Positions 21,621 to 32,583 of a stretch of DNA of 64,000 bases are shown piece by piece. A program made the position numbers and the translations under genes. The notes under the pieces are model-generated. The model was not told where the DNA came from and did no database searches. It saw nothing but the letters and a program-made list of their open reading frames with translations. How positions within the stretch are numbered: position 1 is the first letter of the stretch; each line of letters opens with the position of its first letter. Source of the DNA: Lonicera japonica (taxonomy: Eukaryota > Streptophyta > Magnoliopsida > Dipsacales > Caprifoliaceae); the NCBI GenBank assembly GCA_021464415.1, contig CM038469.1, positions 4,318,501 through 4,382,500 on the forward strand, read 5' to 3'.

Positions 21621-21707
21621 CAGAAATAGAATTTTATTGGTGAGGGTCATCCTCTCTACAACTTCATGAAAGTCTCTATGGATGAAATGGTTCAGTACTG
21701 AACCCAT
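21621..21707 (-). CDS. DOX1-like: Alpha-DOX exon 1 (29 codons, best candidate)
   Basis: On the minus strand ATG at 21707 opens MGSVLNHFIHRDFHEVVERM, then TLTNKILFL, ending at a GTAATT donor in phase 0. Joining it to exon 2 at 16025 gives KILFL-IIHLIDKLGIWHRLP, which matches the family's KLLFLIVHxVDKLxLWHRLP across the junction. The implied intron is about 5.6 kb and contains the exon 2 stub, two elements and an intron 1 duplicate. Exon 1 of unit A is disrupted, so this is the only intact one in the window. It could instead belong to a lost sister gene. Confidence 0.75.
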
Positions 21708-21744
21708 TATGGTAGGAAAAGCTTCTATATATATGGTAGAAATG

Positions 21745-21751
21745 TTTTATA
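21745..21751 (-). promoter_or_regulatory. Possible TATA box of alpha-DOX
   Basis: TATAAAA in the context GCCTATAAAACATT on the minus strand, 37 bases upstream of the exon 1 ATG. The 5' leader would be short. A longer TA repeat near 21801-21815 is an alternative. Unit A has CATAAAG at the same place. Confidence 0.35.
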
Positions 21752-21938
21752 GGCTTCTTTCTATTAAAAAAAGGTTAATGAACACCTGCATGATCTAACA
21801 TGCTAACATATATATATATACATATACGTGGAAGCAAAAAATAAAATAAAAATCTATTCAACTTAATTGTCCTTCTCCTCTGCGCACAAGTAGGCAACAA
21901 TGTCAACAAATTAATACGTTTTTTCAGCATCAAATTAA

Positions 21939-22310
21939 GGGATATTTAGACTTTGCACCTCATATTTTGACCCCTAATTTGAAATTGCACCCCATATTTT
22001 AAATCTTTTGACTTTGCACCCCACTGTTAACTAATTATGTTAAGTTCCGTTAATTTTTGCACCTTAAATAGGGTGCAATCTCAAATTAAGGGCCAAAATG
22101 TGGAGTTCAAAGTCCAAATATCCCATTTGTTTATTAAGAGAACTTAACGCAATTAGTTAACAGTGGAGCGCAAAGTCAAAATATCCCATTTGATTATTAA
22201 CGGAACTTAACATAATCAATTAACAGTGGAGTGCAAAGTCAAAGGATTTAAACATGGGGTGCAATCTCCAATTAGGGGTTAAAATGTAGAGTGCAAAGTC
22301 TAAATATCCC
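21939..22310. mobile_element. Foldback MITE with long inverted repeats (372 bp)
   Basis: Begins GGGATATTTAGACTTTGCAC and ends with its inverted match (gtgcaaagtctaaatatccc). Inverted similarity extends over 100 bp from each end and could form a hairpin. Flanks TCAAATTAA/TCGTATTAA suggest a 9-bp duplication with two changes, as for Mutator-like elements. An internal partial direct repeat ('agtgcaaagtcaaa...tcccatttg') is also present. Confidence 0.8.
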
Positions 22311-22322
22311 TCGTATTAATAT

Positions 22323-22700
22323 TGTTGGAAATTTAGTTTATTAATGAGCTTACTTATTTAATCAATTATATTATAGGTTATCTAGTGCATTTAATGGGTA
22401 TAAGTTTTGTAATGTGTAGAGACCTAATACTAGTCATATTAAAATTGTTAGGTAGTTATTGGAGCTAGTATATAAAGCACATAGGATTATGGTCCTCAAG
22501 TCGAATCATTACGCTATATTCCTTTTTTCCATCTTATGGAGAAAACCCATTGAGCACTTCAAGATTCTATTGTTAGAAGCCACAAACTTACTCAAGTTTC
22601 CGCGCTCTAAGATATTATAAATTCAGGTACGTTTCTTAAATATTAGTCTTTTAAAATGTGATTCTTAAAGTTATATAATTTAAAATTAAATTTTTTTACA
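22323..22700 (+). repeat. Left (5') LTR of copia-1
   Basis: Starts TGTTGGAAATTTAG and ends ATTTTTTTACA. The matching right LTR starts near 40796 and is interrupted by copia-2. Confidence 0.8.
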
Positions 22701-22702
22701 AG

Positions 22703-22716
22703 TGGTATCAAAAGAG
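22703..22716 (+). other. Primer-binding site of copia-1
   Basis: TGGTATCAAAAGAG, two bases after the LTR end, is close to the initiator tRNA-Met type TGGTATCAGAGC. Confidence 0.75.
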
Positions 22717-23210
22717 TTTATTCATGTTTACAATTAGAGATTTATGATAATAATAATAATGGTTCGGTCATAAAAAAAATTAAAAAGGAAAAAGAAAAGG
22801 AGGAATTTCATAGCAGCCGAATCTTAAATCAATCTAAAGAAATTACGATTGGATCCACTGTTTGATTGTATAAATTTGATTTGTCGTTTTTATGGATTTA
22901 ATATAATTTGTCCTTATATGGACTTAATTGAAGGAAATTAACGGATTCGGCCGAATTAAAGGCCGGATGTACAGTGAATTTAAGTTTTCTTATTAATTTA
23001 CGATTGGACATTTAAAAAACAAATTAAAAAAAAGGAAAAGCAATTGCAGACTATAGTGGCACGTGATTTGACCATGACTTTATGGTTTGACCACGCGGCC
23101 TTTCTTTCGTTTTTGTTTTTTTTTTTAGAATTTGAAATTTTATTTTCATTGGGGTTAAGATTAAAGAAGAAATTCAGCCATTGAAATTAAAAGTTTGGAT
23201 CAAGTTTGAT

Positions 23211-24358
23211 GGGATTAAAATATATATAAATCTGAAGCTTGCCTCCATTTGTAATGAAAGATCTAATGTTTTTTAACTTGTAATGTAAGACCTCAAGTTT
23301 TATTCCGTCAACAATTTGAAACGTCCGTCCGTTAAGTGTTGAGTCGGTTGCTTATGTGGCATTAAAACAATAACATGGATATAATTTTGACGAGAAAATA
23401 GCTTCTCTCTCTATATTCAACTCTCTTCCCCCATTTTTATCCATATTCACCAAAAATCATTTCTTTCCAGAAAAAGAAAAAATTATTTTTTTCCCAAAAA
23501 ATGAAAAAAAAAATCTAAAAGCCAAAAAAATATTTTTCCTAGAAAACGAAAAAATTATTGTTTCCCATAAAACAAAAAAAAAATATTTTTTTCCAGAAAA
23601 TGGAAAAATATTTTTTTCACAGAAAATAAAAAAAAAAAAATTACCGATTTCATTCCTAAAACTTCAACCAAACAAGCATTAATGGATTGGAATAAAGGTT
23701 TCCTATCATTTAGAATACCAATTCCATTCCTAAAGCTCAACCAAACGAGCATTAGAGAAAAATAGGAGGGAAAAATATTACTTTTTACTAAGGTGAAATT
23801 ACTAGAGACACTAATATGATTAACATTATATTTCCAGTAGGTAATTCTGTACGTGTACCAATTGAAGAAGAAAAATAGAGACACTAAGGGCTCATTTGGT
23901 TCGAGATTTAGGAATGGAATTGGTATTCTAGATGACAGGAAACCTTTATTCCAATACATTAATGCTTATTTTGTTGAAGTTTTAGGAATGAAATCAGCAA
24001 AAAACAATTTTTTATTTTCTGGGAATTTTTATTTTTTTCATTTTCTACAATAAAATATAATTTTTTCATTTTCTGGAAAACATAATTTTTTCGTTTTCTG
24101 AAAATAAATGATTTTTGGTGAATATGTATAAAAATGGGGGAAGATAGTTGAATATAAAGAGGGAAACTATTTTCCCGCCAAAATTATATCCATGTCATTG
24201 TTTTAAGGTCACATAAGCAGCCCACTCAGCACTTAACGGACGGATGTCTCAAATTGTTGACGGAATAAACTTGAGGTCTTACATTACAAATTGAAAAATA
24301 TTAGGTCTTACATTACAAGTGAGGGCAAACTTCAGGTTTATATATATTTTTTAATCCC
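23211..24358. mobile_element. Mutator-like foldback element (1148 bp), perfect 9-bp duplication
   Basis: Flanked by the identical 9-mer AAGTTTGAT (23202-23210 and 24359-24367). The ends GGGATTAAAA and TTTTTTAATCCC open long inverted repeats of about 400 bp ('gtaatgtaagacctcaag' at 23280 against 'cttgaggtcttacattac' at 24270; 'cttaacggacgga' against 'cgtccgtccgttaag'). The centre holds another inverted pair (about 23645-23760 and 23885-23995), possibly a nested MITE with 'ctcatttggttcg' ends. The open stretches inside are products of the AT-rich repeats, not genes. Confidence 0.88.
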
Positions 24359-25039
24359 AAGTTTGATTTACTAAAATCAGTTTAAAGAATTAGTGTTTTG
24401 GAAAGATTTTGTATCGGTATAAACCCTTAAAGTCTGGTACTGGTACGCAAGCCTCCAGACTGCCAATAATGTAAAAATTGCAAAATGCGTCAATGTGGGA
24501 AAGGTAAAATTTGTACTTTGCAAATCTCATCGATACGGGTGATCTGATTTTACTAGATCATAAGATTCGTGTGTTTGTTATTTATGGGAATAATAATCGA
24601 CTTAAAGGAAAGTTATTTTTTGGCTGAATAACATGCACACATGTAGTAATAAATATGAGATGACTATCAAGTTATCCATGGGAATAATACGTCAGCCTAA
24701 AAGGTGTTCTATTATTTGACAATATTTGTTATATATATTTGATTACTGCATTGAGAGTGCCAATTACAAGTTGGTGTTTCTGTCCAAAGACTAAATATCA
24801 ATATTGTATTAGGTATCTTGTGATGGGAACCCACCCACCATTAATAATTTGGATAATTATGTCATGCATATATATTATGTGTTCATATATTATGACACAC
24901 ATATTGATTGTAAGCTTGTAATTTTATAGTTTGTTCTCTATTCATTTTCTACTTATGTTTCATATATATCTGCCAACATAAATTCGGCACCGGTGCTTAA
25001 CAATACCAACTTCAAGAACTGAAAAAAAGAACGTTATGA

Positions 25040-27063
25040 TTGCTTTCGCCTTCATGGATCTTGACATTGTACTTCGGTCAGAACGGCGTCTTGCTCTCAC
25101 AAATAGCAGCTCCCCTTAGGAGAAAAGGATTTAAAATCGCAAGAGTCTTAAGATCATAGAACGTTCCATTATGAAAACTTTTTAAGGCTCTATGGGGAAT
25201 CTGCTACTTAGTTCCTTAAAAAAATTAAAGAAATGTTTTGCTAAAAACAAAAAAATGAAGCAAGCCACCTTTTGGCTATTATTTTTTCAATAAGGTATAA
25301 AGAAAAGGGAACATAAGGGGAGTACATTATGAAAATGTTTAATATCGCTTTCAAACTATAGGCATTAAAGTTAGGATTGTTTGATGACTTGTCGTGCATC
25401 TAGTTCTTTATTTCTCTTCCTGCACAATATACAGAGAGTTGCAATACTCATAAAGATAAAAGATCTCTTTAATGAGTTCATATTTTATAGTGTGCAAGAA
25501 GAAGAAAAGATTTAGCGATAAAAGATAGAAAATACTCATCTAGCAAACAACTTTAAAGGATAAGAAAAAGAAAAATGATAAAGGTTAGGAACCTACAGTT
25601 GGAACAAAACTAAGGAAATTGCAAAATAAACATAATAAGGAATTTGTTTGTTACTTTTGCAAATAAACCTAGGAATGTTCCAAATACGCCACTTGGCATG
25701 TAAAGTATGATATGTTTCTCATTAGGTTTGTTCAGTAGTTAATTTAACTTATGTACATATGATTACTTAGTGAGTAGATTCTTGTGATTATACTCACATA
25801 AGTATGTTCTGAGGTCACATGTGGAGTCGAAAGCCAATTGATGCTGAAAAATTCATCTATTAGGGCGGTGGCGAAATAGCTAGAGTTGAGGTTTTAAAAA
25901 CTTTGAGGTTGTTATTAAAGACTAGTTACTTTTTGGATTTGAGAGAGACTTATATGGTACTTTCATTTAGACGGAATTTCTATTTTCACTTAAACAAATA
26001 TGGTTATTCTTGTTTATTTGAAAATAGTAAAGTTAGTCGTTTTCAAGATTCAAATATTTTGTTATTAGTTCTTTAATTGATAACTTATCTATAGATACGA
26101 TTCCCTCATGTAATGAAACTTTGTAAATTGATTCACGTAATACAAAATGTAAATTAACTAATAAGAATTCTTCCATTTTATGGCATAAGCATCTATGGCA
26201 TATCTTTAAATAGAGAATTAAGATACTTGTGAAATTCTTGTAACCCTTTGATTTAACAAATTTCAAAGTCTGTGTTGAATATGTAAAGGGAAAATGGACA
26301 AACATAAGGAAATTAGGTGCCTACAAGAGTCCAAGTATCTTAAAACTAATTCATACGGATATTTATGAAATATTCCTTACGCCGCTTGGAATGGTCAATG
26401 GTATTTTATTATGTTTATAGACAATTATTCTCATAATGGATACGTATATTTAATTCATGAGAAGTTACAATCCTTAAATGTTCTTAAGACTTTCAAAGTC
26501 GAAGTTGAAAATCAACTAGGTAAGAAAATTAAGGTCGTAAAATCTTATTATAGAGGTGAATACTACGATAGATATGACGGATAAGGTATACAATGTCCAA
26601 GACCTTTGCAAAATTTCTAGAGGAATGCAAAATTGTCCCACTGTACACCATGCTAAGCAAACCTAGCATGAACAGTGTTGCTGAGAGATGAAACAGAATG
26701 CTTAAAGATATGGTAAAAAGTGTGATTAATTATTCTTCTTTATCAAAATCACTCTAGGGAGAAATATTTAAGGCTGAAGCATACTTTTTAAACAATGTTC
26801 ACATTAAAGCAGTAGCTAAAATATGATGTCGAGCTGAAGTAAGGCCATAAAGAAAAGAAACTGAATTTAGGAAAAATTAGCTGCTACTTTGTGATATACG
26901 CTGAAAAGTTGAGAGATTATAAGTTTTATGATCCATTGAATAAATCCTTTCTTTTTAACAAAAAATGCCAGATTTCTTGAGAGTATTGAGCTTGAGCGGG
27001 AAGATAATGTTAGAAATATTGTCTTTGGGGAGGAATTAATTCAAATTTCAAATATTGTTATTG
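25040..27063 (+). pseudogene. Copia-1 gag and integrase relic
   Basis: Translating with frame shifts gives gag-like FMDLDIVLRSER near 25050-25090, a degraded zinc knuckle (CYFCK) near 25650, a GAG-pre-integrase trace (LWHKHLWH) near 26190, then KGKWTNIRKLGAYKS and ELIHTDI-like (LKLIHTDIYE) near 26285-26370. These are in the order of a copia gag-integrase polyprotein. There are many stops and no intact domain. It is cut at about 27063 by the gypsy element and the reading resumes at 39164. Confidence 0.75.
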
Positions 27064-27068
27064 ATAAT

Positions 27069-27944
27069 TATTGGTGCTAAAAACTGGAAGGGTATTTTAG
27101 ACCACTCAGTCAAATGATCGGGTCAAATGATTGACATAATAAATGCAACAAACCAAAAGAGTCAAAGATGTATAGAGGATGTTGGCCTCGTATGAAGATA
27201 CGGGTTAGTCCTCCTCTGTGGAATAGAGTTAGAAGCTCGGTTTGCTTTGTATTGATGATAAACAAGCAACTATTACAAACTCACATAAGCCTCTCTAATT
27301 ATTTTATCCTCATAATGCTACAAAAGAGTATTCTCAGGCTACATGAGTTTTAACTTCTCTATTCTAGGAGCTCTATTGAGTGCTCTGAGCTTTTATTTCT
27401 CTCTTATTTTCTTGGTATTAAATGATGGATTCTCCTCGTTCTTAGGTTATGTCTGGTTTTGCTTTTTCAGAGAAGTAAATGCTTCTTATGTATATATGAT
27501 TGGGAGAAAACATGTGGCCATAGCTCCCAGAGTAGATCTGGAGTCATGCTTCGACCATTACCAACTCTAACATTGCTTCTCCATGAATTCCGGTGCATTA
27601 AATGTAGTTGGTGTGCATTTAATGAAGATGAGGGGAGTTCTGCACGCTTTGCAGAACAAGTGGCAGTCGCTCATGCTTTTGCCAACCACTCTAGCAGAGT
27701 GGTTAGGTGAGATGGAGCTCCAGAGCTAGCCAAAAGAGCTCTAGAACCCGAGTTCCGCGATTTGCTGTACATAATTAATTCTCGAGAGGGTGCCCAATTC
27801 TTGAGGGGCTCTATCCTTCTTATAGTAACCCAGCAGGACTCCTCTGAGCTCCTCCCGCTAAGGCAAGCCTGATTGATGACGTGGACGGCCACGTATCAAC
27901 TCATGGTTGGCAAGGAGCTGGGGCATGCCTGATTTGTTCCATCA
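27069..27944 (-). repeat. 3' LTR of the Retand-type gypsy element
   Basis: Pairs with 37974-39158, sharing 'gctaaaaactggaagggtattttagacca', 'gagctctattgagtgctctgagc' and 'caaccactctagcagagtgg'. Forward end is ...CCATCA. Confidence 0.85.
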
Positions 27945-28499
27945 ATTGTCCCCTATCCTTGTTATGTAGCTCAGAGGGTCTGATTGGCGAGGATAAGGCT
28001 CTTATTCGATCCCGAGGAGAGTTTTGAGCTCCGTTCAATGGACAGTGCATGGTATGAGCTCTTTGTGGAGGTCGGGTTTGGTATTTTTGTTGGATTTGGT
28101 GGATATCTTGAACATCAAGATTTTTGATCTGATTCTGCGACCTGCCGTTAAACCCTGAGCTCTTTATATGACCATTAATGTTTAATGACGTCGCGCGTAG
28201 CCGATCCGTATTCTTTAGAGAACCTGCAAATGTGTGATAGTGGGTCTGTGAGTGGACAGTTAAGGCTTTGAATGGACACTTAACTTCTCCTACACACCTT
28301 ATATAAACCCTTCTGCCTTAGGAGAAATTTTTACTTTTCATTTCTCATTCTCTCAAACCCTAGGCACATTAGAGCTCATAAAGCCTTCACCCACCACGTT
28401 CTTTGCTACTCTGGCTCATAAACCTTCTTTAGATCACAACTTTATGAGATTTTTGAGCGTTTCTATGGAGACTTCAACGAGCACATTCCTTACTTCGCT

Positions 28500-31154
28500 C
28501 CTACCACTTCTCTGCATACCCTAGCCTTCCTCATTCACCATTTTACTAGCCATGGCCAGAACTTGAAGATCCCCAACAACACAGAGTAGGGTTCTTTCGT
28601 AGGAAATGCTCCTGCTCTCCCTGAAGTGAGGTCCATAGAGATCGTGGACAGCGAGGGAGAGTTAGCGCGCATCTACCTTCCTTCTGGTGTGGCGGATGAC
28701 ACAAAGGACATCAAGAAGTACATGGAGTACCTTAGCTCTCTGGCCGTTTTTCGTATACCACCAACCTTTTTAGCTCCTAACATTCCTACCCTCAAGAGAA
28801 AGTACCAGATCCCTGACTCCATCGGGATTAAAGCCCCAAGACCTAAAGAGAGAGCTTGTTATTACAGGCCTAGGGAGGTTTGCTTTTACCAAATCGCCTT
28901 TAAGCATAGGCTAGGTCCGCCCCAACATGTGGTCCTGTTTGATAGGATCAGTGCTAATTTTCAAGGCTATCTTTACTAAGAGTCACGACATATCAATCAA
29001 AAAAATTATCACCCTATTTCAGCCTGAAGACAGTGGTGGAAAGAACAAGGATGTATTCAACTGCCCTTCGAGGTTGAGATCCTCAAAAATTATCTTCGGC
29101 CTCCCTAATAGCATCCTTAACTCGAAAAAGAGATTCTTCTTTCTCCCAGGGGTGGATTGGGAGCACGACTTAAGGTAACCTAGCGTGCATGACCTCAAAC
29201 GCTGGTTTTGGGAACCAGATTCCATCAATAAGTCCTTCACTACTCTTCTACTATTACATATCTTTTTTCATACCAACGTGTCCAACCTCTTCTTTTTATT
29301 CTTTCTTTTACAGTTAAAGAGAAGAAACCCGACCTAGTGAAGTCAGGTTGGATTGAGGATACCAAGAACTTCTTCCTGAAGCACTAAGGTGATATCGTGG
29401 CTCCTATAATGCGGTGGAGGTACGGATTGGGTCCTAGGCCCTCCAACACTGACCTTCGCGTCCTCACAATGGAGGACCTCCAAAACTTAGACGTGTTGCT
29501 GCCCTCAGAGTGCAACGACCCGGGGTTAAGAGTCACGAAGGTCGCCAAAAAGGAGGCGATGACCAAGGCTTTGAAGGGCTAGCCGCTATCAAGGGAGCTG
29601 AGGCTGGGAGCGGTTCCCTACAAGAGGGCGATCAAGAGTAGGCTCGAGCTGATTCTCCTGGGGATAGGGTCCTGAATGTAGCCCTCCTCCAACAGGTGCC
29701 CGTGGTGTCGAAGAAAAGTAAGTCTATGTATTTCTTCTTCTTTTTTAGAGTATATGAAGAGCTGGGCTCAGTTTTTCACTTGGTTTTTTTTTTTAAGTTG
29801 ATCTTCAAGGTGGATACTGACAAGACCACCAAAAAGATAAGCCCCTTAGCCGGAGGATTGCCTCCTTCTAAGAGGTCGAAAGGACCTGAAGGAGGTTAAG
29901 AGGGAGTTCAGGTCCTGCTGAAGAGCCCCAGAGTTGCTAAACCTCAAGCTGCTGAACCCCCTCCTCCCACAAGCACTCACCGCCCAGAAGATGTTCGTAC
30001 CTAGGTGGACCTGATGAATGCCCCTATCGAAGGCCTGCAGCTTTTAAGCCCAGAGAAGGCGACCTTGGAGATGATAGAGGCCCCAGAAACCATTATCCAA
30101 AGCCCTGCTGCAACGGATGTTGAAGATAAACAAGCTACTGTCGGCCAGGAAAATGACGTTATTATAACTGGGTCTAGGGTTGCCCCTGATCAAACCGGCG
30201 CACAAGGGGCTTAAAGGCATGCAGCAGAGTCCATCCAGCAAGACGGTTTAGCTTTCTTAATGAAGGGTTTCACCATTCCTCCCCTGTCTCAAACCGTTCT
30301 AGAGCAAGTCAAGGCAAAGAGAATTGACCTCAATGGCCAACTCATTCGGCCTCCATATGATTCAGGTATTTAGGCACGCTTTGGCTATCCATTCTGACTT
30401 GATTTTGTAAAAAATTCCTGATTCTAACTCGTCCTTATGCCTTTGGCAGGCCCTAAACCTTTTTTACTCTGCTCTTTACTTGGCTAAAGAAGGTTCGAGC
30501 TCCGTTGGTAACATAACTTTTCAGGAGGAGCTCATCAAGACTTAAAACGAGTTCTACGTGGCCAGGAGTGACCTGGACAGGGCCAACATAGATAAGGGGG
30601 TCATGATGGGGCAGCTTAATAACGCCTTGTCAGAGACAGAAGGCCTGAAAAGCAAGGTGGACAACTTCAATAACATGTTCGGCCAGCTGGAGTCTGAGTA
30701 TAAAGCATTGTCCCAGGAGCACGAGGCCAAAAAGCAAGAGGCCTTCGAATTCAAGCCTGAACTAGTCCAAGTTAAGAGAGAGCTCCACGCTACTGGACCT
30801 TCCTTGGAGACGACCCAAAAGACTGCAGATTTGGAGTACAAGGGCAGGGAGGCTGCTGAAGCCTCACTGAGGAGCGCCCAAGCTCGACTTTCTGACTTGG
30901 AGAAAGAGTTGAAATGGCTAAAAGAGTCCTTTTCTACGATGAGAGCTCAGGCTGTGGAAGATTTCTACAGTTCTAAGGGTCCTCTCCTAAAGATCTCTGA
31001 TTCCTTCGTGATCGAATTTTACAAGTGCAAGGAGCTAGCTCTGCAGAGACCTAAAGAGCTTGAGGATCTCGAAGTTCCTTCAGAGATCAATATGACCCCT
31101 GAGCTGGAGGCGAAGATAGCTGAAAAAAGAGGTGATGCTCTTGCAATGATGTAA
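28500..31154 (+). pseudogene. Antisense extra ORF of Retand-type element (PF04195-like, coiled coil)
   Basis: Read opposite to gag-pol. The N-terminal part (28626-29178, with a frame shift near 28950) includes PTFLAPNIPTL, GERACYY-like (KERACYYRPREVCFYQIAF) and HRLGPP, then GVDWEHD. It resembles the plant 'putative gypsy-type transposon' family (PF04195), though this is from memory. Likely introns have GT-AG ends at about 29174-29313, 29717-29800 and 30366-30450. The last part (30558-31154, 198 codons open) is a charged coiled coil ending in an FYKCKELALQRP and EAKIAEKR segment. No enzyme motif is seen and its role in the element is unknown. Alternatively it could be a captured host gene. Confidence 0.65.
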
Positions 31155-31969
31155 CTGATCAGGGTTGAAGAGCCTAATGTGCTGGAGAGCCTAATGTGCT
31201 GGCCAAGTGGGAGACTAGCGAGCCTTCCCCTTCAAGGACTAGTGAATGAGCTGGTGATGGTGATAAATAATAGTTTTGATAGGTTTTTCCTTTTCTTGTT
31301 TTTATAGAATCTAGGACCCCTGTAATTACTTTCCTTATCAATGAAATGAACAATCTTTCTTTTTGAAAATTGTCTGTGAAAATTGTCTATTTTTGTCTTA
31401 TTTTGCCTTAATTCTTACCTTTTTCTTTTGCCTAAGTTGTTATGTGATATGTAATGAGCTCTATTGATACTCTAATGCCCCTACAACTTAGAAAAAAGTT
31501 AATCAGAGTTAAGCAAAATAATCAAAATGCCTCAAGAGAGGTCTTTGCCATATTCACAGGAGGTCAAGGACTTGTAGCTCGTTGAACTGGTTATTTTTGG
31601 ATCTCTTAATGCGAAATGGAATTCTGGTTGCTTTGGTCAAGTTTGTAAAAGTCATGCCCCCTAGACTTTAAGCAAAGTTTATTAAGAATTCTCAAATGTC
31701 ACTTGGACTCCTCAGTGTGTAAATAAATATGCTCAGGGAGCTAACAGTTACTACACCGACCTCTTTGTAAGATGAATTGTACAGTTCTCAGCAGGCTTGT
31801 ATTTAAGTCCTTTTATGCTTGGTGACTGACCTATATGGTGATAGGAATTTTTTTGAAGTCCTTGGTGTTTTAAAAGGAATTTTTTTTAGGCTAAGTCTTG
31901 AGTAGGGTCATGACCCTGCTAACTTAGGCAAATTCTAACAATTTTCTCATTTATTACCAAACCCATTCA

Positions 31970-32578
31970 ATTGAAGGACGTACCCCCTCTTATATAGCAT
32001 TGCCTTAATGACCACATATCTGTTGGAGATGTATTTTATTATTTTGGCCATTTTATTGTCTTCTAGAAGGGCTCCGCTCGTGAGGTAGCCTAGAATGGGA
32101 TCAATCCAATATTTATAGACCTATACTAGGGCGGTATCGAGCTCTGTGAGCTCATCGATGGCCTTTCTTTTCAAGTACTTTATGTGAACACCATTTGGTA
32201 CCTTTATGGATGAAGCAAGTTTGGCCAGGCAATCTCCTTTGTTATTCTGAGCTCATGGGTCCTTGACGAAGACCAAGTTCGAGTACTTCTGAGTTGCTGC
32301 CTTAGCCTTAGCCAGATAAGCAGCCATGTGATCTTTTTTCGCTATGTTGTGGCCAAGTATTTGGCCAACCATTACCGCAAAATCGTTGTAAACCACCATC
32401 TGCATTGCCCCCAAATCACCAACTATTCTTAATCTTAAAATTATGGCTTCATATTCAGACTCGTTATTGGAGGCCTTGAAAAAGAATTTGAGAGCTATCT
32501 CTGCGATGTTGGGCTCGAGAGTGATCAGCACTAAACCAGCACCAGATCCTTGTAAGTTGGAAGCTCCATCTGCGTGGA
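31970..32578 (-). pseudogene. Second RNase H (archaeal-type) relic of gypsy pol
   Basis: The stretch 32531-32253 reads LEPNIAEIALKFFFKASNNE, SEYEAIILRLRIVGDLG and then a VYNDF segment with HMAAYLAKAK. This matches plant RVT_3-type RNase H (FxASNNEAEYEALIxGLRLA, VxxDSQLV). The catalytic Asp of VYSD is still Asp (YND). Downstream, WIDPILGYLT and YVVIKAMLYKRGY resemble the segment before integrase. The rest of integrase is missing. The solo LTR at 32584 cuts its N-terminal side. Confidence 0.8.
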
Positions 32579-32583
32579 CTATC

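Larger units (their letters stand above)
16916..22320 (-). repeat. Alpha-DOX duplication unit B (proximal part)
   Basis: This is colinear with unit A at 800-6865. On the minus strand it carries an intact exon 1, intron 1 and a 21-nt exon 2 stub with good splice sites, and it is followed by the true exon 2. The unit holds its own insertions (hAT at 17265, MULE-like elements at 18471 and 21939). Its upstream part is split by copia-1 and resumes at 47545. Confidence 0.8.

Noticed and set aside
23555..24053. Two hydrophobic/Phe-rich ORFs of 134 and 66 codons that share a peptide
   Set aside because: They are opposite arms of the foldback element in AT-rich repeat. The shared peptide is explained by the inverted repeat.
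29384..29582. Open frames on both strands within the antisense ORF region
   Set aside because: The plus-strand one is probably an exon of the extra ORF. The minus-strand one is its shadow, so it was not listed separately.
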